A stretch of 64,000 nt of DNA, taken from positions 1-64,000 of the forward strand of contig JAEUOZ010000005.1 in NCBI GenBank assembly GCA_016790225.1. The letters are read 5' to 3'. The notes beneath the pieces are model-generated. The model made no database searches, was not told where the DNA came from, and saw only the letters and a list, made by a program, of their open reading frames with translations. Every line of letters begins with the position of its first letter. Position 1 is the stretch's first letter. Below are positions 26,495 through 35,755 of this stretch, piece by piece. The stretch is from Rubrivivax sp. Lineage in GTDB: Bacteria; Pseudomonadota; Gammaproteobacteria; Burkholderiales; Burkholderiaceae. Both the position numbers and the translations under genes were made by a program.

Positions 26495-27691
26495 ATGAAC
26501 CTCATCGATTCCATCCTCGCCGACGCCGCCACGATCACGGCAATCCGGCGCGACATCCACGCCCACCCGGAGCTGTGCTTCCAGGAACAGCGGACTTCCG
26601 ACGTGATCGCCCAGGCGCTCACCGAGTGGGGCATCCCGGTCCATCGTGGCCTGGGCAAGACCGGCGTGGTGGGCATCGTGAAGAACGGCAGTTCGCCGCG
26701 GGCCATCGGCCTGCGCGCGGATATCGATGCGCTGCCGATGACCGAGCACAACCACTTCGCGCACGCCAGCCGCTACCCCGGCCGCATGCACGCCTGCGGC
26801 CATGACGGCCACACCGCCATGCTGCTGGCGGCGGCCAAGCACCTGTCGAAGCACCGCCGCTTCGACGGCACGGTCTACCTCGTGTTCCAGCCGGCCGAAG
26901 AAGGCGGTGGCGGCGCGCGCGAGATGATCAAGGACGGCATCTTCAAGCTGTTCCCGATGGACGCCATCTTCGGCATCCACAACTGGCCGGGCAGCGCGGT
27001 GGGCACGGTGGGCGTCAACCCGGGCGCGATGATGGCCTCAAGCAACGAGTTCTTCATCACCATCCGCGGCAAGGGCTCACATGCGGCCCTGCCCCATCTG
27101 GGCGTGGATCCGGTGCCGGTAGCCTGCCAGATGGTGATGGCCTTCCAGACCATCGTCACGCGCAACCGCCGCCCCATCGATCCCGGCGTGATCTCGGTCA
27201 CCACCATCCATACCGGCGAAGCCACCAACGTCGTGCCGGATTCGGCGCGCATCGAAGGCACCGTGCGCACCTTCTCGCTGGAGGTGCTCGATCTGATCGA
27301 GCGGCGAATGCGCGAGGTCGCCGAACACACCTGCGCGGCCTTTGGCGCCACCTGCGAATTCGAGTTCCAGCGCAACTACCCGCCCACCGTCAACCACCCG
27401 GCGGAGACCGAATTCGTGCGCAAGGCCCTTGCCGAGGTGGTGGGCGCCGAGCGCATCACGCACTTCGAGCCCACGATGGGCGCCGAAGACTTCAGCTACT
27501 TCCTGCAGGAAAAGCCCGGCTGCTACTTCACGCTGGGCAATGGCGACGGCGCGCACCGCGAAGGCGGGCACGGCATCGGCCCGTGCATGCTGCACAACCC
27601 CAGCTACGACTTCAACGACGAGCTGATTCCGCTGGGCGCCACCTGCTGGGTGCGCCTGGCCGAAGCCTGGCTGAAGCCGGCAGCCGCCTGA
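26495..27691 (+). CDS. M20-family amidohydrolase (hippurate hydrolase-like)
   Basis: The 398-residue metal-dependent hydrolase has RRDIHAHPELCFQE, a metal motif HACGHDGHTAML and FQPAEEGGGGAREMI with the catalytic Glu. The inserted dimerisation domain (RGKGSHAALPHLGVDPV) and the C-terminal PTMGAEDFSYFLQEKPGCY complete the fold. This set is typical of M20D enzymes that remove acyl groups from N-acyl amino acids (hippurate, indole-acetyl amino acids, N-acetyl-diaminopimelate). The substrate is not specified by the sequence. ATG 26495 gives the family N-terminus. It is followed after 37 bp by a DUF2817 peptidase gene, probably in one operon. Confidence 0.94.
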   Translation: MNLIDSILADAATITAIRRDIHAHPELCFQEQRTSDVIAQALTEWGIPVHRGLGKTGVVGIVKNGSSPRAIGLRADIDALPMTEHNHFAHASRYPGRMHACGHDGHTAMLLAAAKHLSKHRRFDGTVYLVFQPAEEGGGGAREMIKDGIFKLFPMDAIFGIHNWPGSAVGTVGVNPGAMMASSNEFFITIRGKGSHAALPHLGVDPVPVACQMVMAFQTIVTRNRRPIDPGVISVTTIHTGEATNVVPDSARIEGTVRTFSLEVLDLIERRMREVAEHTCAAFGATCEFEFQRNYPPTVNHPAETEFVRKALAEVVGAERITHFEPTMGAEDFSYFLQEKPGCYFTLGNGDGAHREGGHGIGPCMLHNPSYDFNDELIPLGATCWVRLAEAWLKPAAA

Positions 27692-27728
27692 GCGTGGCGC
27701 CCAAGCTTCCCCATTGAACCTTTCCGCC

Positions 27729-28817
27729 ATGAAGCCCGCCGCGCCGCACTTTGCCCAGAGCTACGGCGAGGCGCGCCAGAAGTTTCTCGCCGCCGTCAGT
27801 GCGGCCGGCCTGGGCGTGCAGTCCATCGCCCATCCGCTCCCCGGCCATGACGGCGAGCCGCTGGCCATGGATGTGGTGCGGCAGGGCCCCGTGGATGCAA
27901 GGCAGCTGCTGATGATCACCAGCGCCTGCCACGGCGTCGAGGGCTTCTGCGGCTCCGGCGTGCAGGTGGCACTGTTGAACCACGCGCCCTGGCATGCGGC
28001 GGTGCGCGAAAGCGGCTGCGCCGTGCTCTACATCCATGCGCTGAATCCGCACGGCTTTTCGCACTGGCGCCGCGTGACGCAGGAGAACGTCGATCTCAAC
28101 CGCAACTGGCACGATTTCAGCCAGCCCCTGCCGGAGAACGCGGGCTATGACGAACTCGCCGCGGCCGTCATCCCGCCCCGCTGGCCCGAGCCGCCAGAGA
28201 CCGCGCAGCAGCTCGCCGATTTCGCCGTTCGGCATGGCGCGCGGGCGCAGCAGACGGCGCTCAGCGGCGGGCAGTACCGCCATCCGATGGGCATCTTCTA
28301 CGGCGGCACCGCACCCACCTGGAGCCACCTCACCCTGCGCCAGGTGATGCGCGAACAGGCCAGCCGCTGCGCGCGCCTGGCCTGGATCGATCTGCACACG
28401 GGCCTCGGCCCCAACGGCCACGGCGAGCGCATCTATGCGGGCAAGGACGATGCGGCCGCCCTGCAGCGTGCGCGCGCCTGGTGGGGACCCGAGGTGACCT
28501 CGATCTACGACGGCTCGTCCTCGTCGGCGCTCTTGAAGGGTTTGATGTGGTCGGTGGTCGACTGGGAGTGCCCGCAGGCGGAGTACACCGGGATCGCGCT
28601 GGAATACGGCACGCAGCCGCTGGCCGAGGTGCTGAATGCCCTGCGCGGTGACCACTGGCTCTTTGCGCACCCCCAGGAAGGCGCCCCGCAGCGCGAGGCC
28701 ATCCGCCGGCGCATGCGCGACGCCTTCTATACCGATACCGACGAGTGGAAACAGCGCATCGTCGACCAGGGGCTGGAGGCGGGGCTGCAGGCGCTCGCAG
28801 GGCTTTCGCGCGCCTGA
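27729..28817 (+). CDS. DUF2817 zinc carboxypeptidase-like (M14-type) protein
   Basis: The 362-residue protein has the DUF2817 signature. SACHGVEGFCGSG gives the His and Glu zinc ligands, NVDLNRNWHDF holds the Asn-Arg substrate contacts, and DLHTGLGPNGHGE supplies another His. A C-terminal Glu-containing EYTGIALEYGT resembles the catalytic Glu of M14 peptidases. It is therefore likely a cytoplasmic metallocarboxypeptidase or deacylase; no export signal is seen. Pairing with the M20 amidohydrolase suggests joint breakdown of peptides or N-acyl amino acids; this is inference. ATG 27729 is chosen; a TTG at 27714 would add five residues. Confidence 0.88.
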   Translation: MKPAAPHFAQSYGEARQKFLAAVSAAGLGVQSIAHPLPGHDGEPLAMDVVRQGPVDARQLLMITSACHGVEGFCGSGVQVALLNHAPWHAAVRESGCAVLYIHALNPHGFSHWRRVTQENVDLNRNWHDFSQPLPENAGYDELAAAVIPPRWPEPPETAQQLADFAVRHGARAQQTALSGGQYRHPMGIFYGGTAPTWSHLTLRQVMREQASRCARLAWIDLHTGLGPNGHGERIYAGKDDAAALQRARAWWGPEVTSIYDGSSSSALLKGLMWSVVDWECPQAEYTGIALEYGTQPLAEVLNALRGDHWLFAHPQEGAPQREAIRRRMRDAFYTDTDEWKQRIVDQGLEAGLQALAGLSRA

Positions 28818-28821
28818 GACG

Positions 28822-28841
28822 CAGGGACATCAGCGTCCCTG
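28822..28841. terminator. Hairpin between convergent genes
   Basis: A perfect seven-base stem (CAGGGAC and GTCCCTG) with a six-base loop lies four bases after the DUF2817 stop and before the end of the HAD gene on the other strand. It lacks a T-run on either side, so at best it is a weak bidirectional terminator. Confidence 0.4.
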
Positions 28842-28893
28842 AAACGCAGCATCGCTGAAGCCGCGTCGCGCAATCCCTGAGACGGCAGACGCG

Positions 28894-28925
28894 CTGAAAC
28901 GCTGAAGCTCTGAAGCTCTGAAGCG
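28894..28925. repeat. Four tandem octamers CTGAARCK
   Basis: Four back-to-back eight-base units (CTGAAACG, CTGAAGCT, CTGAAGCT, CTGAAGCG) fill the space between the converging DUF2817 and HAD genes. Looser copies (CTGAAACG near 28840, CTGAAGCC near 28855, CTGAGACG near 28877) precede them. It is non-coding and of unknown function. Confidence 0.7.
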
Positions 28926-28931
28926 CCAGCC

Positions 28932-29588
28932 TCAGAGCCAGCCGCCCAGGCGCAGTTCAGCCTCGGCCTGCGCGGCGTCCTGGAAGACCACGCCCTGCCA
29001 GCCGAAGGCGCGACCGGCATTCACATTGCCGGCGTGATCGTCCAGGAAGACCGTGCGCGCGCCGGGCTGCAGCCCGAAGCGGTGCTGCGCCAGCTGGTAG
29101 ATCGCCGGCCAGGGCTTGATCAGGCCCACGCGGCCGGAAAAGATCCCGTCGTCAAACTCGGCGATGAAGGGGTTCTCCTGTTCCAGCAGCAGGGCATAGG
29201 GCCGCGGCATGTTGGAGAGGAACACCATGCGATGCCCCGCCGCGCGCAGCGCGCGAAACAGCGCCACGCTCGCCGGCAGCGCGCTCAGGTGCCCCGGCAC
29301 GGCCTGGATCACGCGGCCCATCGCTTCAACCGTCAGCTGCGTGCGCCGGGCGATGCGCTGCGCGAGTTCCGGCTCGTCCAGCAGGCCCAGATCGAAGCGA
29401 GCCCAGTCGCTGTCCGGCGTGAAGCTCTGGAAGACCTGCGCGGCCAGTTCCCGCGCGCTGGCCTCGTCGCGCGCATACTCGGGCGCCACCTGCTGCAGCA
29501 GCTCGTAGGGCTTCCAGCGAAAGAGCACGGCGCCGAAGTCGAACACCACCGTGCCCGGGCCGGGCACGGCAGCAGATGGCGCCCTCAT
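28932..29588 (-). CDS. HAD-family hydrolase (YihX-like)
   Basis: The 218-residue protein has HAD motif I as VVFDFGAVLF, where the second Asp is replaced by Gly as in YihX-type phosphatases. Motif II is FLSNMP, and the Lys motif and motif III are IKPWPAIYQLAQHRFG and FLDDHAGNVNAGRAFGW. YihX of E. coli dephosphorylates alpha-glucose-1-phosphate. Its start overlaps the pgi stop by four bases (ATGA), so it is the third gene of a tal-pgi-HAD operon, and a sugar-phosphate substrate fits that setting. This is inference from context and family. Confidence 0.88.
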   Translation of the reverse strand: MRAPSAAVPGPGTVVFDFGAVLFRWKPYELLQQVAPEYARDEASARELAAQVFQSFTPDSDWARFDLGLLDEPELAQRIARRTQLTVEAMGRVIQAVPGHLSALPASVALFRALRAAGHRMVFLSNMPRPYALLLEQENPFIAEFDDGIFSGRVGLIKPWPAIYQLAQHRFGLQPGARTVFLDDHAGNVNAGRAFGWQGVVFQDAAQAEAELRLGGWL

Positions 29589-31189
29589 CCGCGCAGGCGC
29601 TGCAGCAGCCCGGCCGTGGAGCCGTCCAGGCCTTGCACATCGCCGCTGGCCAGGCGCGGCAGCAGTTCATTGCACAGGGCCTTGCCCAGTTCCACGCCCC
29701 ACTGGTCAAAGCTGTTGATGCCCCACAGCGCGCCGCTGACGAAGACGCGGTGTTCGTACAGTGCGATCAGCGCGCCCAGCGAGCGCGGCGTCAGGGCGTC
29801 CAGCACGAGCGTGGTGCTGGGGCGGTTGCCCGGGAAACTGCGGTGCTGCGCCAGGCGGCCTGCATCGAAGCCTGCGCTGGCCGTGGGCGGGCGCTCGCCG
29901 GCGGCCTGAGCGGTCGTCTTGCCCAGCATCAGGGCCTGGCTCTGCGCCAGGCAGTTGGCCAGCAGCTTGTGGTGCTGGTCGGCCAGATCGTGCAGCGGCC
30001 GCTTGACGGCGATGAATTCCACCGGGATCACATCCGTGCCCTGGTGCAGCATCTGGAAGTATGCGTGCTGGCCGTTGGTGCCCGGCTCGCCCCACACCAC
30101 CGGGCTGGTGCCGAAGGGCAGCGATTCGCCGGCCATGTCCACGCACTTGCCGTTGGATTCCATCTCCAGCTGCTGAAGATAGGCCGGCAGGCGACGCAGC
30201 CCCTGGTGATACGGCGCCACGCTGCGGCTGGTGAAGCCGCAGAAATTGCGGTACCAGAGATCCAGCAGCGCCAGCTGCACCGGCAGGTTGCGCTCCAGCG
30301 GTGCCTGCGCAAAGTGCTGGTCCATGGCGTGGGCGCCGGCCAGGAAGCTGCGGAAGGCCTCGGCGCCCACGGCGATGGCGATCGGCAGGCCGATGGCGCT
30401 CCACATCGAGTAGCGCCCGCCGACCCAATCCCAGAAACCGAAGGTCGTGCGGATGCCGAACTCGGCCGCCGCCTTCAGGTTGGTGGTCACGCCCACGAAA
30501 TGCGCACCGCGATCGGCGCCGGGCGGCATGCCGGCGTCGAACCAGGCCCGTGCAGCCTGGGCGTTGGCCATGGTCTCCTGCGTGGTGAAGGTCTTGCTGG
30601 CGACGATGAAGAGCGTATTCGCGGGCTTCAGACCCTTCAGCACCGCGCTGATGTCATGGCCGTCGACGTTGCTGACGAAGTGGAATCGCAGCCCGCGGTG
30701 GACGAAGGGCTCCAGCGCCGGAACCGCCATCGCCGGGCCCAGATCGGAGCCGCCGATGCCGATGTTGACGACGTCCGTGTAGCGCGATCCGGCCTGCGCG
30801 CGCACCGATTCGGCAAAGGCCAGCAGGGGCTCCAGCACGCCATGCACCTCGTCACTGAACGGGGCCGCAGCACGCGGAGCGCGCAAGGCCGTGTGCAGCA
30901 CGGCGCGTCCTTCGGTGGCGTTGAGCGGCTCGCCCGCCAGCAGGGCGTCGCGACGCGAGGGCAGCTCGCACTCGTGGGCCAGGTCGATCAGGAAGCGCTG
31001 GGTGGCCAGGTCCCAGCGGTTCTTCGACAGATCGGCAAAGACCTCGGGCGCCTCGATCGCGAAGTGCCCGAAGCGCGCCGGATCCCGCGCGAAGGCCTCG
31101 CGCAGATCCAGATCACGGCCATGGGCCTGGTAGTGGCCTTGCAGCGCCGCCCAGGCGCGCGTGCGGTCGCAGCGCGGTGCGGCGATCAT
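29585..31189 (-). CDS. pgi: Glucose-6-phosphate isomerase
   Basis: The 534-residue enzyme interconverts glucose-6-phosphate and fructose-6-phosphate in the cytoplasm. Recognisable segments are [16 protein letters not shown], the phosphate-binding [49 protein letters not shown] with the ring-opening His, and the C-terminal [15 protein letters not shown] with the catalytic Lys. Length is normal for the bacterial form. Four-base overlaps with tal upstream and with the HAD gene downstream show tight coupling. It links the non-oxidative pentose-phosphate and Entner-Doudoroff routes with hexose supply. Confidence 0.98.
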   Translation of the reverse strand: MIAAPRCDRTRAWAALQGHYQAHGRDLDLREAFARDPARFGHFAIEAPEVFADLSKNRWDLATQRFLIDLAHECELPSRRDALLAGEPLNATEGRAVLHTALRAPRAAAPFSDEVHGVLEPLLAFAESVRAQAGSRYTDVVNIGIGGSDLGPAMAVPALEPFVHRGLRFHFVSNVDGHDISAVLKGLKPANTLFIVASKTFTTQETMANAQAARAWFDAGMPPGADRGAHFVGVTTNLKAAAEFGIRTTFGFWDWVGGRYSMWSAIGLPIAIAVGAEAFRSFLAGAHAMDQHFAQAPLERNLPVQLALLDLWYRNFCGFTSRSVAPYHQGLRRLPAYLQQLEMESNGKCVDMAGESLPFGTSPVVWGEPGTNGQHAYFQMLHQGTDVIPVEFIAVKRPLHDLADQHHKLLANCLAQSQALMLGKTTAQAAGERPPTASAGFDAGRLAQHRSFPGNRPSTTLVLDALTPRSLGALIALYEHRVFVSGALWGINSFDQWGVELGKALCNELLPRLASGDVQGLDGSTAGLLQRLRG

Positions 31190-32139
31190 GCGCGCAGGCT
31201 TTCGATCATGCGATCGAGCTTCTGCGCATCGGCGGCGAAGGCGCGGATGCCCTCGGCCAGCTTCTCGGTAGCCATTGCGTCTTCGTTCAGGGCCCAGCGG
31301 AAGGCCGGCTCGTCGAAGTGCACACGCGGCACATCCGCGGCCTGCGCGCAGGCGAAATCCAGCTGGCGCGGCACCGGCGCGCTGGAGCCCTGAAGCTGCG
31401 TCAGCAGCTCCGGGCTGATGGTCAGCAGATCGCAGCCGGCCAGCGCAACGATCTGTCCGACGTTGCGGAAGCTCGCGCCCATCACCTCGGTGGCAATGCC
31501 GTGGCGCTTGTAGTAGTGGTAGATCTGCGTCACCGACTGCACGCCCGGATCGTGGATGCCGGCACGCGCCGCCTCATCCCAGGCCGCCCCGGCCGCTTTC
31601 TTGTGCCAGTCGTAGATGCGGCCCACGAAGGGCGAGATCAGCCGCACGCCGGCGTCGCCGCAGGCCACCGCCTGGCAGAAGGCAAACAGCAGCGTGAGGT
31701 TGCAGTGGATGCCGTCGCGTTCCAGCTCGCGCGCCGCGCAGATGCCTTCCCAGGTGGCGGCCACCTTGATCAGCACGCGGCTGCGCGGCACGCCCGCGTT
31801 TTCGTACATCGAGACGATGCGCCGCCCGCGCGCCACGGTCGCGGCCGTGTCGAAGGACAGCCGCGCATCGACTTCCGTGCTCACCCGCCCGGGCACCACC
31901 TTGAGGATCGCCTCGCCGAAGCGCACGAGCACACGATCGACGATGGCGTCCAGCGTGGCGCCGGGCATTTCCGCCACCGTATCGGCCAGCAGCGGCGCAT
32001 AGTCAGGCTGCTGCACGGCTTTCAGGATCAGCGACGGGTTGGTCGTCGCATCCTGCGGCGCAAACTGCGCGAGTTGGCGGAAATTGCCGGTATCGGCAAC
32101 CACGGTGGTGAGCTGGCGGAGTTGGTCGAGCTGGTTCAT
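31186..32139 (-). CDS. tal: Transaldolase
   Basis: The 317-residue TalB-type enzyme transfers dihydroxyacetone units between sugar phosphates in the pentose-phosphate pathway. The Schiff-base Lys125 lies in [12 protein letters not shown]. Other active-site segments are VADTGNF (Asp16), [35 protein letters not shown] and [16 protein letters not shown] 32139 gives the classic N-terminus [11 protein letters not shown]; the longer open frame upstream is not conserved in character. It is the first gene of tal-pgi-HAD, overlapping pgi by four bases. The promoter must lie in the 259-bp gap shared with the divergent diguanylate cyclase gene; no HexR-like site was seen there. Confidence 0.98.
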   Translation of the reverse strand: MNQLDQLRQLTTVVADTGNFRQLAQFAPQDATTNPSLILKAVQQPDYAPLLADTVAEMPGATLDAIVDRVLVRFGEAILKVVPGRVSTEVDARLSFDTAATVARGRRIVSMYENAGVPRSRVLIKVAATWEGICAARELERDGIHCNLTLLFAFCQAVACGDAGVRLISPFVGRIYDWHKKAAGAAWDEAARAGIHDPGVQSVTQIYHYYKRHGIATEVMGASFRNVGQIVALAGCDLLTISPELLTQLQGSSAPVPRQLDFACAQAADVPRVHFDEPAFRWALNEDAMATEKLAEGIRAFAADAQKLDRMIESLRA

Positions 32140-32398
32140 GTCGGGAATTGGATCATGCCCACAACAGCCCCAGGGGCAGCGCGCCCGATGATCGGTTGCG
32201 CAGACCACAAACGGGCAAGCGCCCGTCGGATTGCGGACGGCGGCCAGCCGGGGAGCCGCGCACGGACGGCCAGCGCTGACGTCGCTGATGGAAACGCGGC
32301 GTTCGTCCACTTGTTCACGTGGCGAACGTGTGCCAGCCCCCGTGGACGCGCCCGCGCGGCCGCGGGGGTCGCGCAGCGGGCGGCCGCAGAATCGCAGC

Positions 32399-34108
32399 GT
32401 GACCCGTCAGAACCCCCGTCCGACGCTGCTGAAGCTGCTCACCCTGCCGTTCCTGGCGGTGGTGGTCGCCAAGGCTGCCGTCATCGGCTGGCTGTCGTTC
32501 CAGTCCGGCTCGGCAGCGGTCGAGCACGCGGCGCAGCAGTGGCTGCGGACAACCGTCCAGCGCATCGGCGACGAGCTGGAACAGCACAGCACGCGGGCTG
32601 ACGCGCTGCTGCAGGCGGCCCTGGCGGCCGCCCAGGTGCGCAGCGTCGAACCCCTGGCAGAGCCGGAGGAACTGGCGCGGCAGCTGCTCGCAGCCCTTCC
32701 CGCCCATGCGCCGGCAACGCAGGATCTGTCGCTGGTATCGAGCGCCGGGCAGGCCTTGACCGTGCGCAGGCTGAGCGCAAGCGACGCCGAGTGGATCTGG
32801 CAGGCCGATCCCGCCGGCCCCGTGCTACGGCAACTGCTCGGATCCCGTTCGGCGGATCCGGCACGCCCCGCCCTTGACCCGCGCGAGCAGGCCTGGGTGC
32901 GCCTGGCCTGGGCGAGCGCACAGGCAAGCTGGACCCCGCTGCAGATCGACACCCAGCAGAACCAGCTGACCTTGATGCGCATTCGCCCAGCCGGTGCCGG
33001 CGCCGGGCAGGCCCCGCTCGTGGCGGGAACCACTGTCCCGCTGAAGCCCTTGCAGGAGGCCCTGCACGCGCTGCAGCTGCCGGCTCGCGGCGTGGCGTTC
33101 ATCGTCGAAAGGGACGGCCGCCTGGTCGCGTCGTCGGCCGGGCCTGTGCTGCGCCGCGCGGCGGATGGCAGCTGGCAGCGCGTGGCCGTCCACGAGGCCG
33201 GCTCGCCGCTGATGTCCGCGGCCTACGATCAGGTGCTGCCGCAGCTCGGTGGGCGCTCGCTCGCGCAGCCGGGCCTGGTCTTGCTGAACGGCGGTCCGGT
33301 GCCGCTGATGGCCACCTTTGCCCGCGTGACCGAAGGCGCCCAGCACGACTGGGCCTTGATCGTGGCCGCGCCGCTTGGGGATTTTTCCAGCGCCCTGATG
33401 GCCAACATCGCGCACACGGCCGCGGCCGCGCTGGTAGCCGCTGCGGTGATCCTGCTGCTCGGCGCCTGGGTCAGGCAGCGGCTCGGGCGCGACGCGGCCC
33501 ATCTGGTGGACGCCCTGCAACGCATCGGCGACGGCGATCTGGATACGCCGCCCGAGCCCATGCGCAGCGCCGAAACCCAGGTCGTGCGCGAGACGCTGCA
33601 CCGCGTTCAGCTGCGCCTGCGCACCGACCGCGTGACCGGGCTGGCCAACCGCGAGGCCATCCTGAAACGCCTGCATGACCGCATGCGCCCCGGGAGACGC
33701 CACAACGACGCCCCCTTGCTGGCCTTGCTGTTCGTCGATCTGGATCGCTTCCGCTCGGTCAACGAGAACCATGGCCACGAGGCCGGTGACTTCGTGCTGC
33801 AGACCGTCGGCCGCCGGCTACGCCAGACGGTGCGCGACACCGACCTGGTGGCCCGCTGGGCCGGCGACGAGTTTGTCGTGCTGCTGGATGGCGTGGGCAC
33901 GGCGGACCACGCCCAGCGCGCGCGGGATCAGGTGGAGCGCGTGCTGCGCGATCCGGTCGAGCTGGGCCCCGGCCGTGACGCGGTGGAACTGGATGGCACG
34001 GTGGGCCTGGCGCTGTCCCCTGCCGACGGACAGGAGCCCGACAGCCTGCTGCGCGCCGCCGAAGAAGACATGCTGCGGCGCAAGCCGTCTTCGCTGAGCC
34101 AGTGGTGA
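32399..34108 (+). CDS. Membrane diguanylate cyclase with extracytoplasmic sensor
   Basis: The 569-residue protein has a first membrane helix near residues 10-30, a periplasmic sensor of about 300 residues (Cache-like, with [15 protein letters not shown]) and a second membrane helix near 337-359. A short HAMP-like linker ([20 protein letters not shown]) leads to a GGDEF domain. The active-site motif is AGDEF, an accepted variant. An RDTD five residues before it matches the inhibitory RxxD site for c-di-[25 protein letters not shown] contains the metal and base contacts. No EAL domain follows. The start is taken as GTG 32399, because the upstream open frame is low in conserved character and the next residues are basic. 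Role: makes c-di-GMP in response to an unknown external signal. Confidence 0.9.
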   Translation: MTRQNPRPTLLKLLTLPFLAVVVAKAAVIGWLSFQSGSAAVEHAAQQWLRTTVQRIGDELEQHSTRADALLQAALAAAQVRSVEPLAEPEELARQLLAALPAHAPATQDLSLVSSAGQALTVRRLSASDAEWIWQADPAGPVLRQLLGSRSADPARPALDPREQAWVRLAWASAQASWTPLQIDTQQNQLTLMRIRPAGAGAGQAPLVAGTTVPLKPLQEALHALQLPARGVAFIVERDGRLVASSAGPVLRRAADGSWQRVAVHEAGSPLMSAAYDQVLPQLGGRSLAQPGLVLLNGGPVPLMATFARVTEGAQHDWALIVAAPLGDFSSALMANIAHTAAAALVAAAVILLLGAWVRQRLGRDAAHLVDALQRIGDGDLDTPPEPMRSAETQVVRETLHRVQLRLRTDRVTGLANREAILKRLHDRMRPGRRHNDAPLLALLFVDLDRFRSVNENHGHEAGDFVLQTVGRRLRQTVRDTDLVARWAGDEFVVLLDGVGTADHAQRARDQVERVLRDPVELGPGRDAVELDGTVGLALSPADGQEPDSLLRAAEEDMLRRKPSSLSQW

Positions 34109-34208
34109 GACGCGCGCAGCGCGCGGCCATACGGCAGCGCGGCAGTGCGGCACGCGCTGCGCTTGACGGCCCGCGTCTTGCGGCTGCGTACAAGCCAGGC
34201 TGAGCACA

Positions 34209-34237
34209 TTGACCCGCCGCCGAAACCTCGGCATCAT
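34209..34237 (+). promoter_or_regulatory. Candidate sigma-70 promoter for zwf-hexR
   Basis: TTGACC at 34209-34214 (five of six matches to the -35 box) is followed, after 17 bases, by CATCAT at 34232-34237 (four of six matches to the -10 box). Transcription would begin near 34244, at the edge of the candidate HexR site. The spacing is ideal but the -10 box is weak. Confidence 0.5.
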
Positions 34238-34244
34238 CCGGCGC

Positions 34245-34257
34245 GTAACAAAATTAC
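34245..34257 (+). promoter_or_regulatory. Candidate HexR operator upstream of zwf
   Basis: GTAACAAAATTAC is an inverted repeat (GTAA, five-base centre, TTAC) followed by A, closely matching the AT-rich palindrome reported for HexR in several proteobacteria (TGTAATwwwATTACA type). It is an AT-rich interruption in a GC-rich gap, sits at the predicted transcription start and lies 48 bp before the zwf ATG. hexR is the next gene, so autoregulation is plausible. Confidence 0.6.
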
Positions 34258-34305
34258 ATGCGTGCAGCGCCTGCCGAACCGGGCGCCTCGGCGCATCCGG
34301 ATGGC

Positions 34306-35751
34306 ATGTCCTTCGATCTGGTTCTCTTCGGTGGCACGGGCGATCTCACCTGGCGCAAGCTGATGCCCGCGCTGTTCCAGGCCTTCCGGCACGGCAAGCT
34401 GCCGCCCGGCGGCCGCATCCTCGCCGTGGCGCGCGATGAACGCAGCGACGACGATTACCGCGCCTTCATCCGCGACAAGTTTGCCGATGTCGAGCCCTCC
34501 AAGCAGCCCACGGACGACGAGTTCGCTGCCTTTGCCCAATCTCTGCATTACCGGCGCATGGATCTCTCGCAGCCCGAGCACTATGCCGGGCTGAAGACCT
34601 GGCTGCAGGAACGCGGGGCGGAGACCGTGGTGCTGTTCCTGGCCACCAGCCCGCACCTGTTCACGCAGATCTGCGCCCAGCTGGGTGCGGCCGGCATCAA
34701 CGGCCAGAACGTGCGCGTGGTGCTGGAAAAACCGCTGGGCCACGATCTGGCCAGCGCGCGCGAGATCAACCGCGTGGTGCGCGCCAGCTTCACCGAGAGC
34801 CAGGCGCTGCGCATCGACCACTACCTGGGCAAGCCGGCGGTGCAGAACCTCTCGGCGCTGCGTTTCGGCAATGCCTTGTTCGAGCCGCTGTGGCGGCGCG
34901 AGAGCATCGCCAACATCCAGATCACGCTGGCCGAGGCCATCGGCGTGGGCACGCGCGGCGACTTCTACGACCGCACGGGTGCGCTGCGCGACATGGTGCA
35001 GAACCATGCGCTGCAGCTGCTGACGATGATCGCCATGGAGCCGCCCTCCAGCAGCGACGCGGACGCGATCCGCGACGAGAAGCTCAAGGTGCTGAAGTCG
35101 CTGCGGCCCTTCACGGCCGAGAGCGTGACCCGTGACGTGGTGCGCGGCCAATACAAGGCGGGCACGATCGAGGGGACTGCGGTCAAGGGTTATCTGGACG
35201 AACTGAAGGTGCCGGCCGACAGCCGCACCGAGACCTTCGTGGCCTTGCGCACCGAGGTACAGAACTGGCGCTGGGCCGGCGTGCCCTTCTACCTGCGCAC
35301 CGGCAAGCGCCTGCCGGGGCGCGACGCGCAGATCGTCGTCAACTTCCGGCCTGTGCCGCACCCGATCTTTCCTGGCGCCAACCGGCCGAACAAGCTGGTC
35401 ATCAAGCTGCAGCCCGAAGACGGGCTGGAGCTGCACCTGGTGGCGGCCAAGGGCAGCGGCAGCAACGAGCTGCTGGTGCCGGTGAAGCTGGACCTGGATT
35501 TCGACCGCGCATTTGCGCAAGAGCGTGTGGGCGCCTACGAGCGCCTGCTGCTGGACGCCATCTCCGGCCGCCTGAATCTCTTCGTGCGCAGCGACGAGCA
35601 GGAACAGGCCTGGCGCTGGGTGGAACCCATCCTGCACAGCTGGTCGTCCGATCCCAACGGGCCGCGCACCTATGCCGCCGGCAGCTGGGGCCCGCCGGCT
35701 TCCAGCGCCATGGTGGCACGCGACGGCTGCGTCTGGGACGAGGAGCAGTAG
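34306..35751 (+). CDS. zwf: Glucose-6-phosphate dehydrogenase
   Basis: The 481-residue enzyme oxidises glucose-6-phosphate to 6-phosphogluconolactone with NADP(+) or NAD(+), the entry to the pentose-phosphate and Entner-Doudoroff routes. The dinucleotide motif is LFGGTGDLTWRKL, the substrate motif is RIDHYLGKPAVQNL and the later structural segment is TRGDFYDRTGALRDMVQNH. An in-frame ATG at 34258 would add 16 residues, but it overlaps the candidate HexR operator and the family begins at MSFDLVLFGG, so ATG 34306 is chosen. hexR follows after five bases. pgl, edd and eda are not in the window. Confidence 0.97.
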   Translation: MSFDLVLFGGTGDLTWRKLMPALFQAFRHGKLPPGGRILAVARDERSDDDYRAFIRDKFADVEPSKQPTDDEFAAFAQSLHYRRMDLSQPEHYAGLKTWLQERGAETVVLFLATSPHLFTQICAQLGAAGINGQNVRVVLEKPLGHDLASAREINRVVRASFTESQALRIDHYLGKPAVQNLSALRFGNALFEPLWRRESIANIQITLAEAIGVGTRGDFYDRTGALRDMVQNHALQLLTMIAMEPPSSSDADAIRDEKLKVLKSLRPFTAESVTRDVVRGQYKAGTIEGTAVKGYLDELKVPADSRTETFVALRTEVQNWRWAGVPFYLRTGKRLPGRDAQIVVNFRPVPHPIFPGANRPNKLVIKLQPEDGLELHLVAAKGSGSNELLVPVKLDLDFDRAFAQERVGAYERLLLDAISGRLNLFVRSDEQEQAWRWVEPILHSWSSDPNGPRTYAAGSWGPPASSAMVARDGCVWDEEQ

Positions 35752-35755
35752 CCCG

